The notes under the pieces are model-generated. The model made no database searches, was not told the DNA's origin, and was given only the letters and a program-made list of their open reading frames with translations. From the NCBI RefSeq assembly GCF_900103365.1, contig NZ_LT629703.1:744001-808000 (forward strand): 64,000 nucleotides of DNA, read 5' to 3'. The translations under genes were made by a program, and so were the position numbers. Source of the stretch: Afipia sp. GAS231. Lineage in GTDB: Bacteria; Pseudomonadota; Alphaproteobacteria; Rhizobiales; Xanthobacteraceae. Of this stretch, positions 9,010 through 17,084 are shown one piece after another; the first letter of the stretch is position 1, and the number at the start of each line of letters is the position of its first letter.

Positions 9010-9420
9010 ATGGAAGTCACGAGGTTTCTGCCCCTGCTTGGTCGCCTGCTCATCGGCCTGCCGTTTCTCATGAGCGGCCTCGGCAAGCTAACCGCCTATG
9101 CCGCAACGACGGCCTATATCGGCAGTGTCGGCTTGCCGTTTGCCCCGCTTGGCTGGGCGATTGCCGTTGCCTTCGAGATCGGGGGTGGTCTGTTGCTGGT
9201 GCTCGGTTTTGGTGCGCGAGCGGTTGCGTTCGGCATGGCCGTGTTCACGTTGGCAACGGCGATCTTCTTTCACCGGAATTTCGCGGATCAGAATCAGATG
9301 ATCCATTTTCTCAAGAACCTCATGATCATCGGCGGGCTGTTGCAGATCGCGCATTTTGGCGCCGGACGCTTCAGCCTCGACGCGCGCGATCCGAAAAATG
9401 TCGCGGGCGCGACGACGTGA
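9010..9420 (+). CDS. DoxX-family membrane protein
   Basis: This is a 136-residue protein with four predicted membrane helices, starting MEVTRFLPLLGRLLIGLPFL. The DoxX hallmarks are present: FLMSGLGKLTAY near residue 20 and the FHRNF/NLMIIGGLLQIAHFG region near the C-terminus. DoxX proteins are small inner-membrane proteins of poorly defined redox or quinone-linked function. GGAG lies just upstream of the ATG. The gene is divergent from the CocE-type hydrolase and shares its palindromic operator region, so it is probably co-regulated by the TetR protein. Confidence 0.85.
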   Translation: MEVTRFLPLLGRLLIGLPFLMSGLGKLTAYAATTAYIGSVGLPFAPLGWAIAVAFEIGGGLLLVLGFGARAVAFGMAVFTLATAIFFHRNFADQNQMIHFLKNLMIIGGLLQIAHFGAGRFSLDARDPKNVAGATT

Positions 9421-9443
9421 GGGACTGAATCCAGGCAGCGATG

Positions 9444-9460
9444 ACCCACCCGTGGGTTTT
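9444..9460 (+). terminator. Weak hairpin with T-run after the doxX-like gene
   Basis: ACCCA at 9444-9448 and TGGGT at 9453-9457 form a 5-bp stem around CCCG, followed by TTTT. It lies 24 bases after the doxX-like stop at a convergent junction. The stem is short, so it is a weak terminator candidate. Confidence 0.25.
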
Positions 9461-9579
9461 CGACGGCTGCAGCGATGCGATCTGGATCGCGAGGCAGGAC
9501 AGTGGCGAGCTTTTATGCTCGTCACCAAGAGCGGTCGAAGCTGCGGCGCTCTGGCGATCGCTTCGATGGCCCGTTCGCG

Positions 9580-10797
9580 TCAGACGAAGGCACTCAATCC
9601 CGTAATCGACTTGCCGACGATCAGCGTGTTCATCTCCCTCGTGCCCTCATAGGAGTAGATCGCCTCGGCATCGGCCACGAAGCGCCCGATGTGATTCTCG
9701 AGCAGGATGCCGTTGCCGCCGAGTAATTCGCGCGCATAACCGACGGTTTCCCGGCATTTGACCGTGCAGAACGCCTTCGCGAGCGAGGCATGCTCGTCGC
9801 GCATGACATCTTCGTCCTGAAGCTGGGCGAGACGCAGCATCATCGCCTGGGTCGAGGTGACGTTGCCGAGCATGCGCACCAGCAGATCCTGGACCAGTTG
9901 AAATCCGCCGATCGGCCTGCCGAACTGCTTCCGCTCCGTGGCATAGCGAAGCGCATGCTCATAGGCTCCCATCTGGCAACCTACGGCGAACCACGCCACG
10001 CCGGTGCGGGTCATTCTCAGGACCTTGGCGGTATCCTTGAAGGTGTTGGCGTTCTGCAAGCGGTCGGCTTCGGGAACACGGCAGTCGCTCAGCGTGATCA
10101 ACCCGTTCTGCACGACCCGCAATGCCATCTTGGTCTTGATCTTCTCGACCGAGAAGCCGGGATTGTCCTTTCCGACGACAAACCCCTTGACCTGGTTCGA
10201 GCCTTCCTCGCGTGCCCAGATCACGTTGATGTCGGCGAATGTGGCATTGCCGATCCATTTCTTCTGGCCGTTGAGGGTCCAGCTGTCGCCTTCGCGGCGG
10301 CATGTCGTCATCATCCCGCCTGACGTGGCCGACCCCACCAGCGGCTCGGTCAAGCCGAACGATCCGATCTTGTCGAAACGCATCATCGGCGGCAGCCAGC
10401 GCTGCTTCTGCTGTTCGTCCCCGCACAGATAGATCGACCCGGCCGAAAGGCCGGTGTGCACGCCCCAGAACGTCGCGACCGATGCATCGACCCGCGCCAG
10501 TTCCATCGAGACAAGGCCGTTCAGCAGCCAGCTACCGCCGGCGGCGCCGTATCCCTGATAGCCCACCCCGCCGATACCGACTTCCGCCATCTTCGGGATA
10601 ATCTCGAAGGGAAATGCATCCCGGCTCCAATAATCCTCGATCACCGGCGCGACGACGCCTTCCGTGAACGCGCGAACGCTTTTGAGCAGCGCCCGCTCGC
10701 TGTCGTTCATGACGGCGGCGATCCGGTAGAAATCACCGTCGATGGGAGGCGGCGCGTAGTCGGTTTTCCCGATTGATTTTGCCTGCTCGGTCGTCAT
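9580..10797 (-). CDS. Acyl-CoA dehydrogenase (glutaryl-CoA dehydrogenase/ACX4-like)
   Basis: This 405-residue flavoenzyme should oxidise an acyl-CoA to the 2-enoyl-CoA. FAD- and substrate-loop motifs are visible as FGLTEPLVGSATSGG and NGQKKWIGNA. The C-terminal YEGTREMN holds the catalytic base at about Glu384, the position used by glutaryl-CoA and short-chain enzymes. The ATG at 10797 is preceded by AAGGGAGG. It is the last gene of the pha operon and its start lies inside the 3' end of the phaZ frame. In that setting it could supply enoyl-CoA to the MaoC hydratase for (R)-3-hydroxyacyl-CoA formation. A close paralogue lies at 45844-47064. Confidence 0.9.
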   Translation of the reverse strand: MTTEQAKSIGKTDYAPPPIDGDFYRIAAVMNDSERALLKSVRAFTEGVVAPVIEDYWSRDAFPFEIIPKMAEVGIGGVGYQGYGAAGGSWLLNGLVSMELARVDASVATFWGVHTGLSAGSIYLCGDEQQKQRWLPPMMRFDKIGSFGLTEPLVGSATSGGMMTTCRREGDSWTLNGQKKWIGNATFADINVIWAREEGSNQVKGFVVGKDNPGFSVEKIKTKMALRVVQNGLITLSDCRVPEADRLQNANTFKDTAKVLRMTRTGVAWFAVGCQMGAYEHALRYATERKQFGRPIGGFQLVQDLLVRMLGNVTSTQAMMLRLAQLQDEDVMRDEHASLAKAFCTVKCRETVGYARELLGGNGILLENHIGRFVADAEAIYSYEGTREMNTLIVGKSITGLSAFV

Positions 10798-11746
10798 CGG
10801 TTCCTCCCTTCTCGCTGGGCCAATCGCGGCGTCCTCCGATTGTGGAAATGAGACTTCCGACCCTGCCCGCCAATCGTGAGAGCGCAGATGATGGATCGAC
10901 GCGCCTGCTTGCGTCGGCCAGAAATGCCTCGATCAAAGCGGCGGTTTCCGCCGGCCGCGTCACGATGAACAGGTGCCCGTCGTCGATCATCCGCAGTTCG
11001 GCGTTCGGGATCAGGCCCGCCAGAATGTGGCCATTGACCGGAGGGACCAGCGGATCGTCGCGGCCCATCAGCACGAGCGTCGGCTGCGGCAACGACCACA
11101 GCCACGGCAGGCTGGTCCAGCCGCTCATCGCAAGAAGCTGATACAGGTAGCCCAGGTTGCGCGCGCCACGCATCGCGGCCGCGTGCCGGCCGATCAGGAA
11201 TGGGTCGTCGCGAAAGGCTCCCCCATAGATGTCAGCCGCTACCCTGTTCATGTAGCGCTTGTCGGTGTAGCGGCGCGGCGTCGCCATTTTCCACAATACC
11301 GAGGGGTTTGCCGGCACCATCGTGAAACCGGGCGCGGTCGCGGCAAGCACCAGCCGCCGGCACAGCTTTGGATATTGATGCGCGAACTGCTGCGCGATTC
11401 CACCGCCCCAGGACACGCCGGCGACGTCGATCTCCGTGTAGCCGAGCTCTGCAACGAGAGCGGCGGCAAGCAGCGCCAGCGTCGATGGGCGATACGGCAA
11501 AAGCGGCCTGGGTGAACCGCCGACACCGGGCACGTCAAAGATGATGGCGGTCGTGCTCGTGAGTGCTTCCAGGAACGGCTTCGCCAATTCCCAGTTGGCG
11601 CCGATCCCGTTGAACAGCAACAGCGGCGGTCCGCTGCCGCTGCCGTGTCTGATGGCAACCTGGAGCAATTGCCCCCCGACGGTGATCTGCCGCACCTCGA
11701 TCTCCGGCGCCGCGACTCCGTTCCTTCCGTTGAGGTCGTCAGTCAA
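10733..11746 (-). CDS. phaZ: Intracellular medium-chain PHA depolymerase (PhaZ-type)
   Basis: This alpha/beta hydrolase closely resembles the intracellular depolymerase of Pseudomonas phaC1-phaZ-phaC2 clusters. Shared stretches include LLLFNGIGANWEL, FDVPGVGGS, LVLAATAPG and the PRRY segment. The catalytic triad can be placed at Ser112 (GVSWGGG), the Asp in GRDDPLVP and the His in DDGHLF. It frees hydroxyalkanoate from storage granules. No ATG fits the family N-terminus; TTG at 11746 overlaps the phaC stop by 8 bases and gives about 337 residues, but a GTG downstream is possible. The basic C-terminal tail runs 65 bases into the following acyl-CoA dehydrogenase gene, which is unusual and could reflect a late frameshift. 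Confidence 0.85.
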   Translation of the reverse strand: MTDDLNGRNGVAAPEIEVRQITVGGQLLQVAIRHGSGSGPPLLLFNGIGANWELAKPFLEALTSTTAIIFDVPGVGGSPRPLLPYRPSTLALLAAALVAELGYTEIDVAGVSWGGGIAQQFAHQYPKLCRRLVLAATAPGFTMVPANPSVLWKMATPRRYTDKRYMNRVAADIYGGAFRDDPFLIGRHAAAMRGARNLGYLYQLLAMSGWTSLPWLWSLPQPTLVLMGRDDPLVPPVNGHILAGLIPNAELRMIDDGHLFIVTRPAETAALIEAFLADASRRVDPSSALSRLAGRVGSLISTIGGRRDWPSEKGGTDDDRAGKINRENRLRAASHRR

Positions 11747-13442
11747 AGACGTAAGTCCCCGGCGCTGCAGCAAGGACGGGATGGCGCTCGCACCCCAGCG
11801 ACGCGGCTGCCGCAACCTCTTCACCCGATCGGGCGTGCAGCCAATTGCGCCAGTCGAGCCACCAGCTTCCCTTGCGCTTCTCAGCCGAGGCCAGGAATGC
11901 GTCCGGACCGGATGTATGGACCGTCCCGATCATGAAGGAGGCCTTCGGATTGGTCGGCGGGTTGATGAGGCTCTGGAGGTGACCGCTGTTCGAGAGCACG
12001 AAAGTCGTCCCCTCGCCCATGATCTGCGCGGTCTTGTGCACGCCCTTCCAGGGCGTGATGTGGTCGGTCATGCCGGCAACTACGTAACTGTCGACCCTGG
12101 TTCGGCTCATGTCGATCGTCTTGCTGTTCAACGAGAGCTTTCCGGCGTTGACAAACGGGTTGGTGAAATAGAGATCCAGATAATCGCCATGCAGACCGGC
12201 TGGAAGTCGGGTTGTGTCGGCATTCCAGTACAGAATATCGAAGGCCGGCGGCTGGTTGCCGAGCAGGTAGTTGTTGACCCAGTAATTCCAGATCAGGTCG
12301 TTCGGCCTCATCCATGCGAACATTCGTGCCAGTTCGTGGCCGTCGACCATTCCGCGCAGCCGCGAGGCTTCCTTGGCCGCGTGCATCGTCTCCGGCGTCA
12401 TCAGGCAGCCGAACGCGCTCTCGTCGGCGGTGTTCGGATCGAGCAGGCAGACCGCGAGCACCATATTCCTGATCTTCTGTTGCGCGGCACTTCCAAGCGT
12501 CGCGAAATAGGCCGTCGAGGTGATGCCGCCGGAACAGGATCCCATCATCGTGATGTCGTCGCTGCCGGTGACCTCCCGCGCAACGTCGACAGCTTCATCA
12601 AGCGCCGCGACATAGGTATCGAGCCCCCATTCGCGATGCGCCGTTGTGGGATTGCGCCAGCTGACGCAGAATACCTGAATGCCGCTGTCGAGCAGAAAGC
12701 GCACCATGCTTTTGTCGGGCGACAGATCCAGTGCGTAATATTTGTTGATCTGCGGTGGGGTGATGACCAGCGGCCGCTTCCAGACCTTCGGCGTCGTCGG
12801 CGAATACTGTATCAGCTCCAGCAATTCGTTACGGAACACCACCCCGCCCGGCGTCGTCGCCAGGGTTTCCCCGACCTTGAAGGCGCTCTGGTCCACCATC
12901 GACGGCATGCCGCCGTTTTTGGTGAGATCATCGAGGTAGTTCTTCAGCCCGGACCACAGGCTTCGGCCGCCGGTATCGACGAATTTGCGCACCGCCGCCG
13001 GGTTGGTCAGCATCGCATTGGTGGGCGCGACCGCGTCGATCAGGATTTCCGTGACCAGATGTGCCCGAGCCTTGTCGATGTCGCTCAGGGTCGTCTTGTC
13101 GACGAAGCCGCTGACCGCATCGCCCCAGGCAAGGTAGGCCTTGAGCATCCCGCCGTGCAGTGCACTCTCTTTCCAGGTGGCATCGGAAAATCGTTTGTCA
13201 CCCGCCTGCGGCGCACGCTCGGACTTGCCGGCGGCGATCGAGCCGAGTTCGCCGAGCAAAGAGAGCCATTGCTCGGCGGCGACCTTTGGCTCGTTGACGA
13301 TAGCCTTGAACAGGACGCCGGCGCTGTCGACGAGATCCTGCCCGCGGATGCCGACAAGGGGATTGAGCGCCAGCGTATTTCGGGATGCATCTTCGAAGGC
13401 CCCCTCCGCTGCGGGAGCTTGCTCGCGATCGTCCGTGCTCAT
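11739..13442 (-). CDS. phaC: Polyhydroxyalkanoate synthase, class II-like
   Basis: This 567-residue PHA synthase polymerises (R)-3-hydroxyacyl-CoA at the granule surface. The lipase-box nucleophile is Cys303 in GSCSGG, with the Asp in TDHITPW and the His in SNSGHLQS completing the triad. Several stretches match the Pseudomonas medium-chain (class II) enzymes rather than class I: LNPLVGIRGQDL near the N-terminus, NGGMPS, FAWMRPNDLIWNYWVNNYLL, DTTRLPA and a terminal APGTYV. The ATG at 13442 overlaps the maoC stop in an ATGA junction, so translation is coupled. Its neighbours (AlkK-like ligase, MaoC, PhaZ, acyl-CoA dehydrogenase) support a medium-chain PHA role. The class assignment is from recalled family sequences, not an alignment. 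Confidence 0.92.
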   Translation of the reverse strand: MSTDDREQAPAAEGAFEDASRNTLALNPLVGIRGQDLVDSAGVLFKAIVNEPKVAAEQWLSLLGELGSIAAGKSERAPQAGDKRFSDATWKESALHGGMLKAYLAWGDAVSGFVDKTTLSDIDKARAHLVTEILIDAVAPTNAMLTNPAAVRKFVDTGGRSLWSGLKNYLDDLTKNGGMPSMVDQSAFKVGETLATTPGGVVFRNELLELIQYSPTTPKVWKRPLVITPPQINKYYALDLSPDKSMVRFLLDSGIQVFCVSWRNPTTAHREWGLDTYVAALDEAVDVAREVTGSDDITMMGSCSGGITSTAYFATLGSAAQQKIRNMVLAVCLLDPNTADESAFGCLMTPETMHAAKEASRLRGMVDGHELARMFAWMRPNDLIWNYWVNNYLLGNQPPAFDILYWNADTTRLPAGLHGDYLDLYFTNPFVNAGKLSLNSKTIDMSRTRVDSYVVAGMTDHITPWKGVHKTAQIMGEGTTFVLSNSGHLQSLINPPTNPKASFMIGTVHTSGPDAFLASAEKRKGSWWLDWRNWLHARSGEEVAAAASLGCERHPVLAAAPGTYVFD

Positions 13443-13918
13443 TGCCGGTGTGCTCCCGCTGCTGGGATCAGAAGCGCCAACGTTTCGGCGATCAGGGCAG
13501 GCTTCTCCGACCCCTCCACTTCCAGCGTGTTCTGGGTCCTCATGATCATCTGTCCACCGTCTCTCGGCTCGATCCCGGCAAGCGAGACCCGCAGCCTCAC
13601 GCGCGCACCAGCCGACACCGGCGCCAGGAAGCGGACCTTGTCGATCCCGTAGTTCAGCCCGGCCGCGGCGTCCCTCGGGATGACGCCGATCTCCATCGCC
13701 AGCGAGGCCACCATCGCGAGCGTCAGATAACCGTGAGCGATGGGAGCACGGAAAGGGCTTTCCCGCTTCGCCCTTTCGACATCGACGTGAATCCATTGCC
13801 GATCGCCGGTACAGGACGCAAACGCGTCGATACGCGCCTGGTCGATCGTAACCCAACTGGAAACACCGAGTTCATGTCCAACTTTCTGGCCCAAACCGGC
13901 AAGGGTGAGGCTGCTCAT
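13439..13918 (-). CDS. MaoC-type hydratase (NodN/PhaJ-like)
   Basis: This is a 159-residue single hotdog-fold hydratase. The hydratase-2 motif is visible as GDRQWIHVD (about residues 38-46, with the catalytic Asp and His) followed by PFRAPIAHGYLTL. MaoC proteins of the PhaJ kind hydrate trans-2-enoyl-CoA to (R)-3-hydroxyacyl-CoA, the monomer for PHA synthase; NodN belongs to the same family. A strong GAGGAGGAAAGC precedes the ATG at 13918, and the stop overlaps the phaC start by 4 bases. Direct coupling to phaC makes a monomer-supplying role likely, but the activity is inferred. Confidence 0.85.
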   Translation of the reverse strand: MSSLTLAGLGQKVGHELGVSSWVTIDQARIDAFASCTGDRQWIHVDVERAKRESPFRAPIAHGYLTLAMVASLAMEIGVIPRDAAAGLNYGIDKVRFLAPVSAGARVRLRVSLAGIEPRDGGQMIMRTQNTLEVEGSEKPALIAETLALLIPAAGAHRQ

Positions 13919-13956
13919 GCTTTCCTCCTCAATCATTCGCGGCTGCATTCGGACAG

Positions 13957-15603
13957 CTACCCGTACCGTTCGCGCAGCTCCTTCTTGTTGATCTTGCCGA
14001 CGGTGGTCTTTGGAATGCTGTCGACGAACAGGATCTTTTCCGGAATTCCGTATTTCGAGATGATGCCTTTGTCGGCAAACACCTTGAGATGGTTCTTGAT
14101 CACCGCGTCGCTGATGCCATTCGCACCGGACACCCGCTTGACCACGAGCGCGAGCGGCCGCTCCCCCCATTTGTCGTCCTTGACGCCGATGACGGCGGCC
14201 TCGGCGACGCCGGCGCATTGCGAGATCAGGTCCTCGATCTGCAGCGACGAGACCCACTCGCCGCCGGTCTTGATCACATCCTTGATACGGTCGGTGATGT
14301 GCACCGAGCCGTTGGCGTCGACCACGGCGATATCGCTGGTGTGCAGGTAGCCCCCGGCCCAGAGTTCTTCCGAGCCCTCGGGATTGTTAAAGTAACCCTG
14401 GGTGAGCCACGGCGCCCGCAGCACGATCTCGCCGGCCGATTTGCCATCATGCGGCACGTTATTCATGTCGGCGTCGACGATGCGCAGATCCACCAGCGGC
14501 CCGGCGATACCGGCCCTGGCGCGGAACTCGACCTCTCCGTCCGGATCGCCGGTCAGGTCCTTCGATCGGATATGGGACACAGCGGCAAGCGGCCCGGTCT
14601 CCGACATCCCGTAGCCTGCGAAGATGTCGATGCCTGCCGCAAGCGCCCGCTTGGCCAGCGCCTTCGGCAAGGCCGAACCGCCGATCACCATCTTGAGGCC
14701 CGCCAGATCGACGCTCGCCTTGGCGGCGGCGTCGAGCAGCATCTGCAGGATGGTCGGCACGCCATGGGTGAAGGTAACGCCTTCGCTCTTGATCAGCTTG
14801 ACCAGCATCGCCGGCTCGTAGCGCCCGGGATAGACCTGCTTGACCCCGGCGAGTGTCGCCGACCAGGGGAAGCCCCAGGCATGGACGTGAAACATCGGCG
14901 TAATCGGCATGTAGACGTCGTCACGCGAGAAGCGGCCCTGCGTGCCCGCCATACCGAACAGGGCCAAGCCGCAGATCGAGTGCAACACCAGTTGCCGGTG
15001 GCTGTAATAGACCCCCTTGGGCACCCCAGTCGTGCCGGTCGTGTAGAACGTGGTCGCCTGGGTGTTCTCGTCGAAATCGGGAAAGTCGTAGTCGGGCGCA
15101 GCCGCAGCGAGCAGGCTTTCATACTCGCCGATGAACGATAGACCGCCGGTCTGCGGCGCTGACCGGTCCGACATCACGATCAGCCGTTTGACCTTCGGCA
15201 ATTGGGCCTTCATCCCCTCGAGCAATTCGACGAACTCGTCATTGACGAGAAGCGTCGAAGCGCCGGCATGGTCGATTGTGTAGGCGATCTGTTCGGGTGA
15301 CAGACGGACATTCACCGTCTGCAACACGGCGCCCATCATCGGAATTGCGAAGAACGCCTCGAGGAACCGGTGACTATCCCAGTCGAGGACGCCGACCGTG
15401 TCTCCCGGCACGACGCCCGCCTTGCTCAGAGCCGAGGCGAGACGGCCGATCCGCTCCTTGATCTCCAGATAGGTGAAGCGCTTCAGATCGCGGTAGACGA
15501 CCTCCTGATCCGGCGCCTGCACGCGCGGCGTGTGCCACAGCTGCTTGAAAATCAACGGATACTGATAAGCCGATTTGGTGGTCTGAATCAGCCTTCCCAC
15601 CAT
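13957..15603 (-). CDS. AlkK-type medium-chain fatty acyl-CoA ligase
   Basis: This is a 548-residue ANL-superfamily ligase, a length usual for AlkK-type enzymes. Motifs seen are TTGTTGVPKGVYYSHRQ, the adjoining FHVHAWGFPW segment characteristic of the AlkK branch, GYGMSETGP, the hinge TDRIKDVIKTGGEW, and the C-terminal lysine in KTTVGKINKK. The usual TGD before the hinge reads TSD. The ATG at 15603 follows GGGAGG. It is the first gene of the leftward pha operon and would activate medium-chain acids for beta-oxidation and PHA synthesis. A divergent AraC regulator starts 350 bases away. Confidence 0.88.
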   Translation of the reverse strand: MVGRLIQTTKSAYQYPLIFKQLWHTPRVQAPDQEVVYRDLKRFTYLEIKERIGRLASALSKAGVVPGDTVGVLDWDSHRFLEAFFAIPMMGAVLQTVNVRLSPEQIAYTIDHAGASTLLVNDEFVELLEGMKAQLPKVKRLIVMSDRSAPQTGGLSFIGEYESLLAAAAPDYDFPDFDENTQATTFYTTGTTGVPKGVYYSHRQLVLHSICGLALFGMAGTQGRFSRDDVYMPITPMFHVHAWGFPWSATLAGVKQVYPGRYEPAMLVKLIKSEGVTFTHGVPTILQMLLDAAAKASVDLAGLKMVIGGSALPKALAKRALAAGIDIFAGYGMSETGPLAAVSHIRSKDLTGDPDGEVEFRARAGIAGPLVDLRIVDADMNNVPHDGKSAGEIVLRAPWLTQGYFNNPEGSEELWAGGYLHTSDIAVVDANGSVHITDRIKDVIKTGGEWVSSLQIEDLISQCAGVAEAAVIGVKDDKWGERPLALVVKRVSGANGISDAVIKNHLKVFADKGIISKYGIPEKILFVDSIPKTTVGKINKKELRERYG

Positions 15604-15952
15604 GGCAGCCTCCCTTGTCTTCCTCCGACCGGTTCGGCGTCCGCCATTCTGAGCGAGCGGATCGCCTCGTCTCCGGTCCAGCTTCCTGCCGACCGTACCG
15701 CACGGTACCAACCCGACCCTCGCGCGCGGCATGGTGCTTGTGAAGGTCTGAAACGGACGACAAGCGGGTCCTAGCCGGACAAGTTGCCGGTCATCAGGGG
15801 TGAGGTCTTGAATAAAACTGCTGCATTTTGCGGCCCGAAAGATGCCGGAGCCTCAGCTGCTCGAGCCTGTGGGCGATCGGAAAAACTGTTATTCTGTCCC
15901 GACGACAAATCACCGAAACCTCGAACCCTGCGGGATTCAAAGGAAGGTTCAG
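15604..15952. promoter_or_regulatory. Divergent promoter region with inverted repeat (pha operon/araC)
   Basis: This gap separates the leftward pha operon from the rightward AraC regulator and must hold both promoters. An inverted repeat, GTACCG at 15695-15700 and CGGTAC at 15703-15708, sits about 100 bases upstream of the ligase start and is a candidate operator. AraC proteins more often bind direct repeats, so another factor may use it. No gene was recognised in the gap. Confidence 0.4.
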
Positions 15953-17041
15953 TTGCGCTATTCCAGGCAGCCCGGCAACTCTTCCGCTTTGCGCTCCCAT
16001 TCGAACAACGCAGCGGATGGGCCGATCGTTGGATTGAGTGAGCGTGTTTACGAATCGACCAAACTTGCCGCCCTGTTCGACGTACTCGTCGACCAGGGCT
16101 GCCCCGCCGGTGAAATACTTGGAAACGTCAACCTGACCGCGGACGAGGTGCATTCTCCGAAGTCGAGGATTTCACTCGCGGAATTGATGGCGGCCTGCAA
16201 GAACGCCATTCGGCTCTCCAGCGACCCGCATCTGCCATACCGCATCGGCACATCGATCCACATCTCCGCCTACGGCATGTACGGGTTCGCCATTCTTTGC
16301 TGCCCCGACTTTCGCAAAGCCACGGCTTTTGCGGAGTTGTATCACGCCCTCGCCGCGCCGCTGGCAACCATCGAATTCACCGAAGAAAAGGAATTCGCAA
16401 GCTGGGTCATCGAGCCCAATGCCCGCGCCGCAGCCGATCCGAAAATCTACCGCTTCCTCACCGAGATGCAGATCGGCATTCACATATCGCTGATGCGGGA
16501 TGTCATGGGCGCCGCGTTCACGCCGGATCGGATCAGTCTGGCCTATCCGAAATCCCATGACTTTGGCCTGCCGGTGGACCAGATCGGATGTCCGGTAAGC
16601 TTCGCGAGCAGGACCAACCAGATCCTGTTTCGGTCGGCATGGCTGGACCAGGCTGCAAATCTCGGCAACAAGACGACGTACCCGGCAGTCGTGGCTCTCT
16701 GCGACGACCTGCTCAACGATCTGACATCGCGAATTGGAATAGCCGGAGAAATTCGTGCCCATCTGCTTCGGAATATCACCACCCCTCCGACCCTCGCCGC
16801 CATAGCGAAGCTGCTTGAAGTGAGCGATCGCTCGCTGCGACGCCAGCTTCGGGAGCAAGGCATTTCTTTCCGTGGCCTGCTGGATGAGCTTCGTATGCAA
16901 ATCGCGCTGAAATACCTGCGCACGACACGGCTCGCAAACGAGGACATCGCACTGGCACTCGGATTCAGCGACGCTGCAAATTTCCGCCGCGCATTTCGCC
17001 GCTGGACCAACAAGTCACCGAGCGAGATCAGAACGAAATAG
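15953..17041 (+). CDS. AraC-family regulator with arabinose-binding-type N-domain
   Basis: This AraC regulator has about 362 residues from the chosen start. The large N-terminal domain (about residues 25-220) is of the kind found in OruR/ArgR-like AraC proteins, with YRIGTSIHISAYGMYGFAILCCPDF. The C-terminal helix-turn-helix pair contains LLEVSDRSLRRQLREQGISF and ALALGFSDAANFRRAFRRWT. TTG at 15953 was selected because AAAGGAAGG lies 7-15 bases upstream. An ATG at 15842 lacks a ribosome-binding site but would add 37 residues. Its divergent position suggests it controls the PHA operon, possibly in response to a fatty-acid-derived signal. That link is inferred from position. Confidence 0.82.
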   Translation: MRYSRQPGNSSALRSHSNNAADGPIVGLSERVYESTKLAALFDVLVDQGCPAGEILGNVNLTADEVHSPKSRISLAELMAACKNAIRLSSDPHLPYRIGTSIHISAYGMYGFAILCCPDFRKATAFAELYHALAAPLATIEFTEEKEFASWVIEPNARAAADPKIYRFLTEMQIGIHISLMRDVMGAAFTPDRISLAYPKSHDFGLPVDQIGCPVSFASRTNQILFRSAWLDQAANLGNKTTYPAVVALCDDLLNDLTSRIGIAGEIRAHLLRNITTPPTLAAIAKLLEVSDRSLRRQLREQGISFRGLLDELRMQIALKYLRTTRLANEDIALALGFSDAANFRRAFRRWTNKSPSEIRTK

Positions 17042-17084
17042 CTTCGATGGCTCCAGGGACCAGGCTGTCGCCGCCGGCTGCCTC

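Noticed and set aside
11541..13652. 703-residue open frame on the + strand opposite phaC and phaZ
   Set aside because: It is fully antisense to two well-recognised genes, is Arg/Gly/Asp-rich with no domain motifs, and follows from GC-rich third-position bias.
13385..15141. Long + strand frames opposite maoC and the AlkK-type ligase
   Set aside because: They are antisense shadows of motif-rich genes with no ribosome-binding site or recognisable fold.
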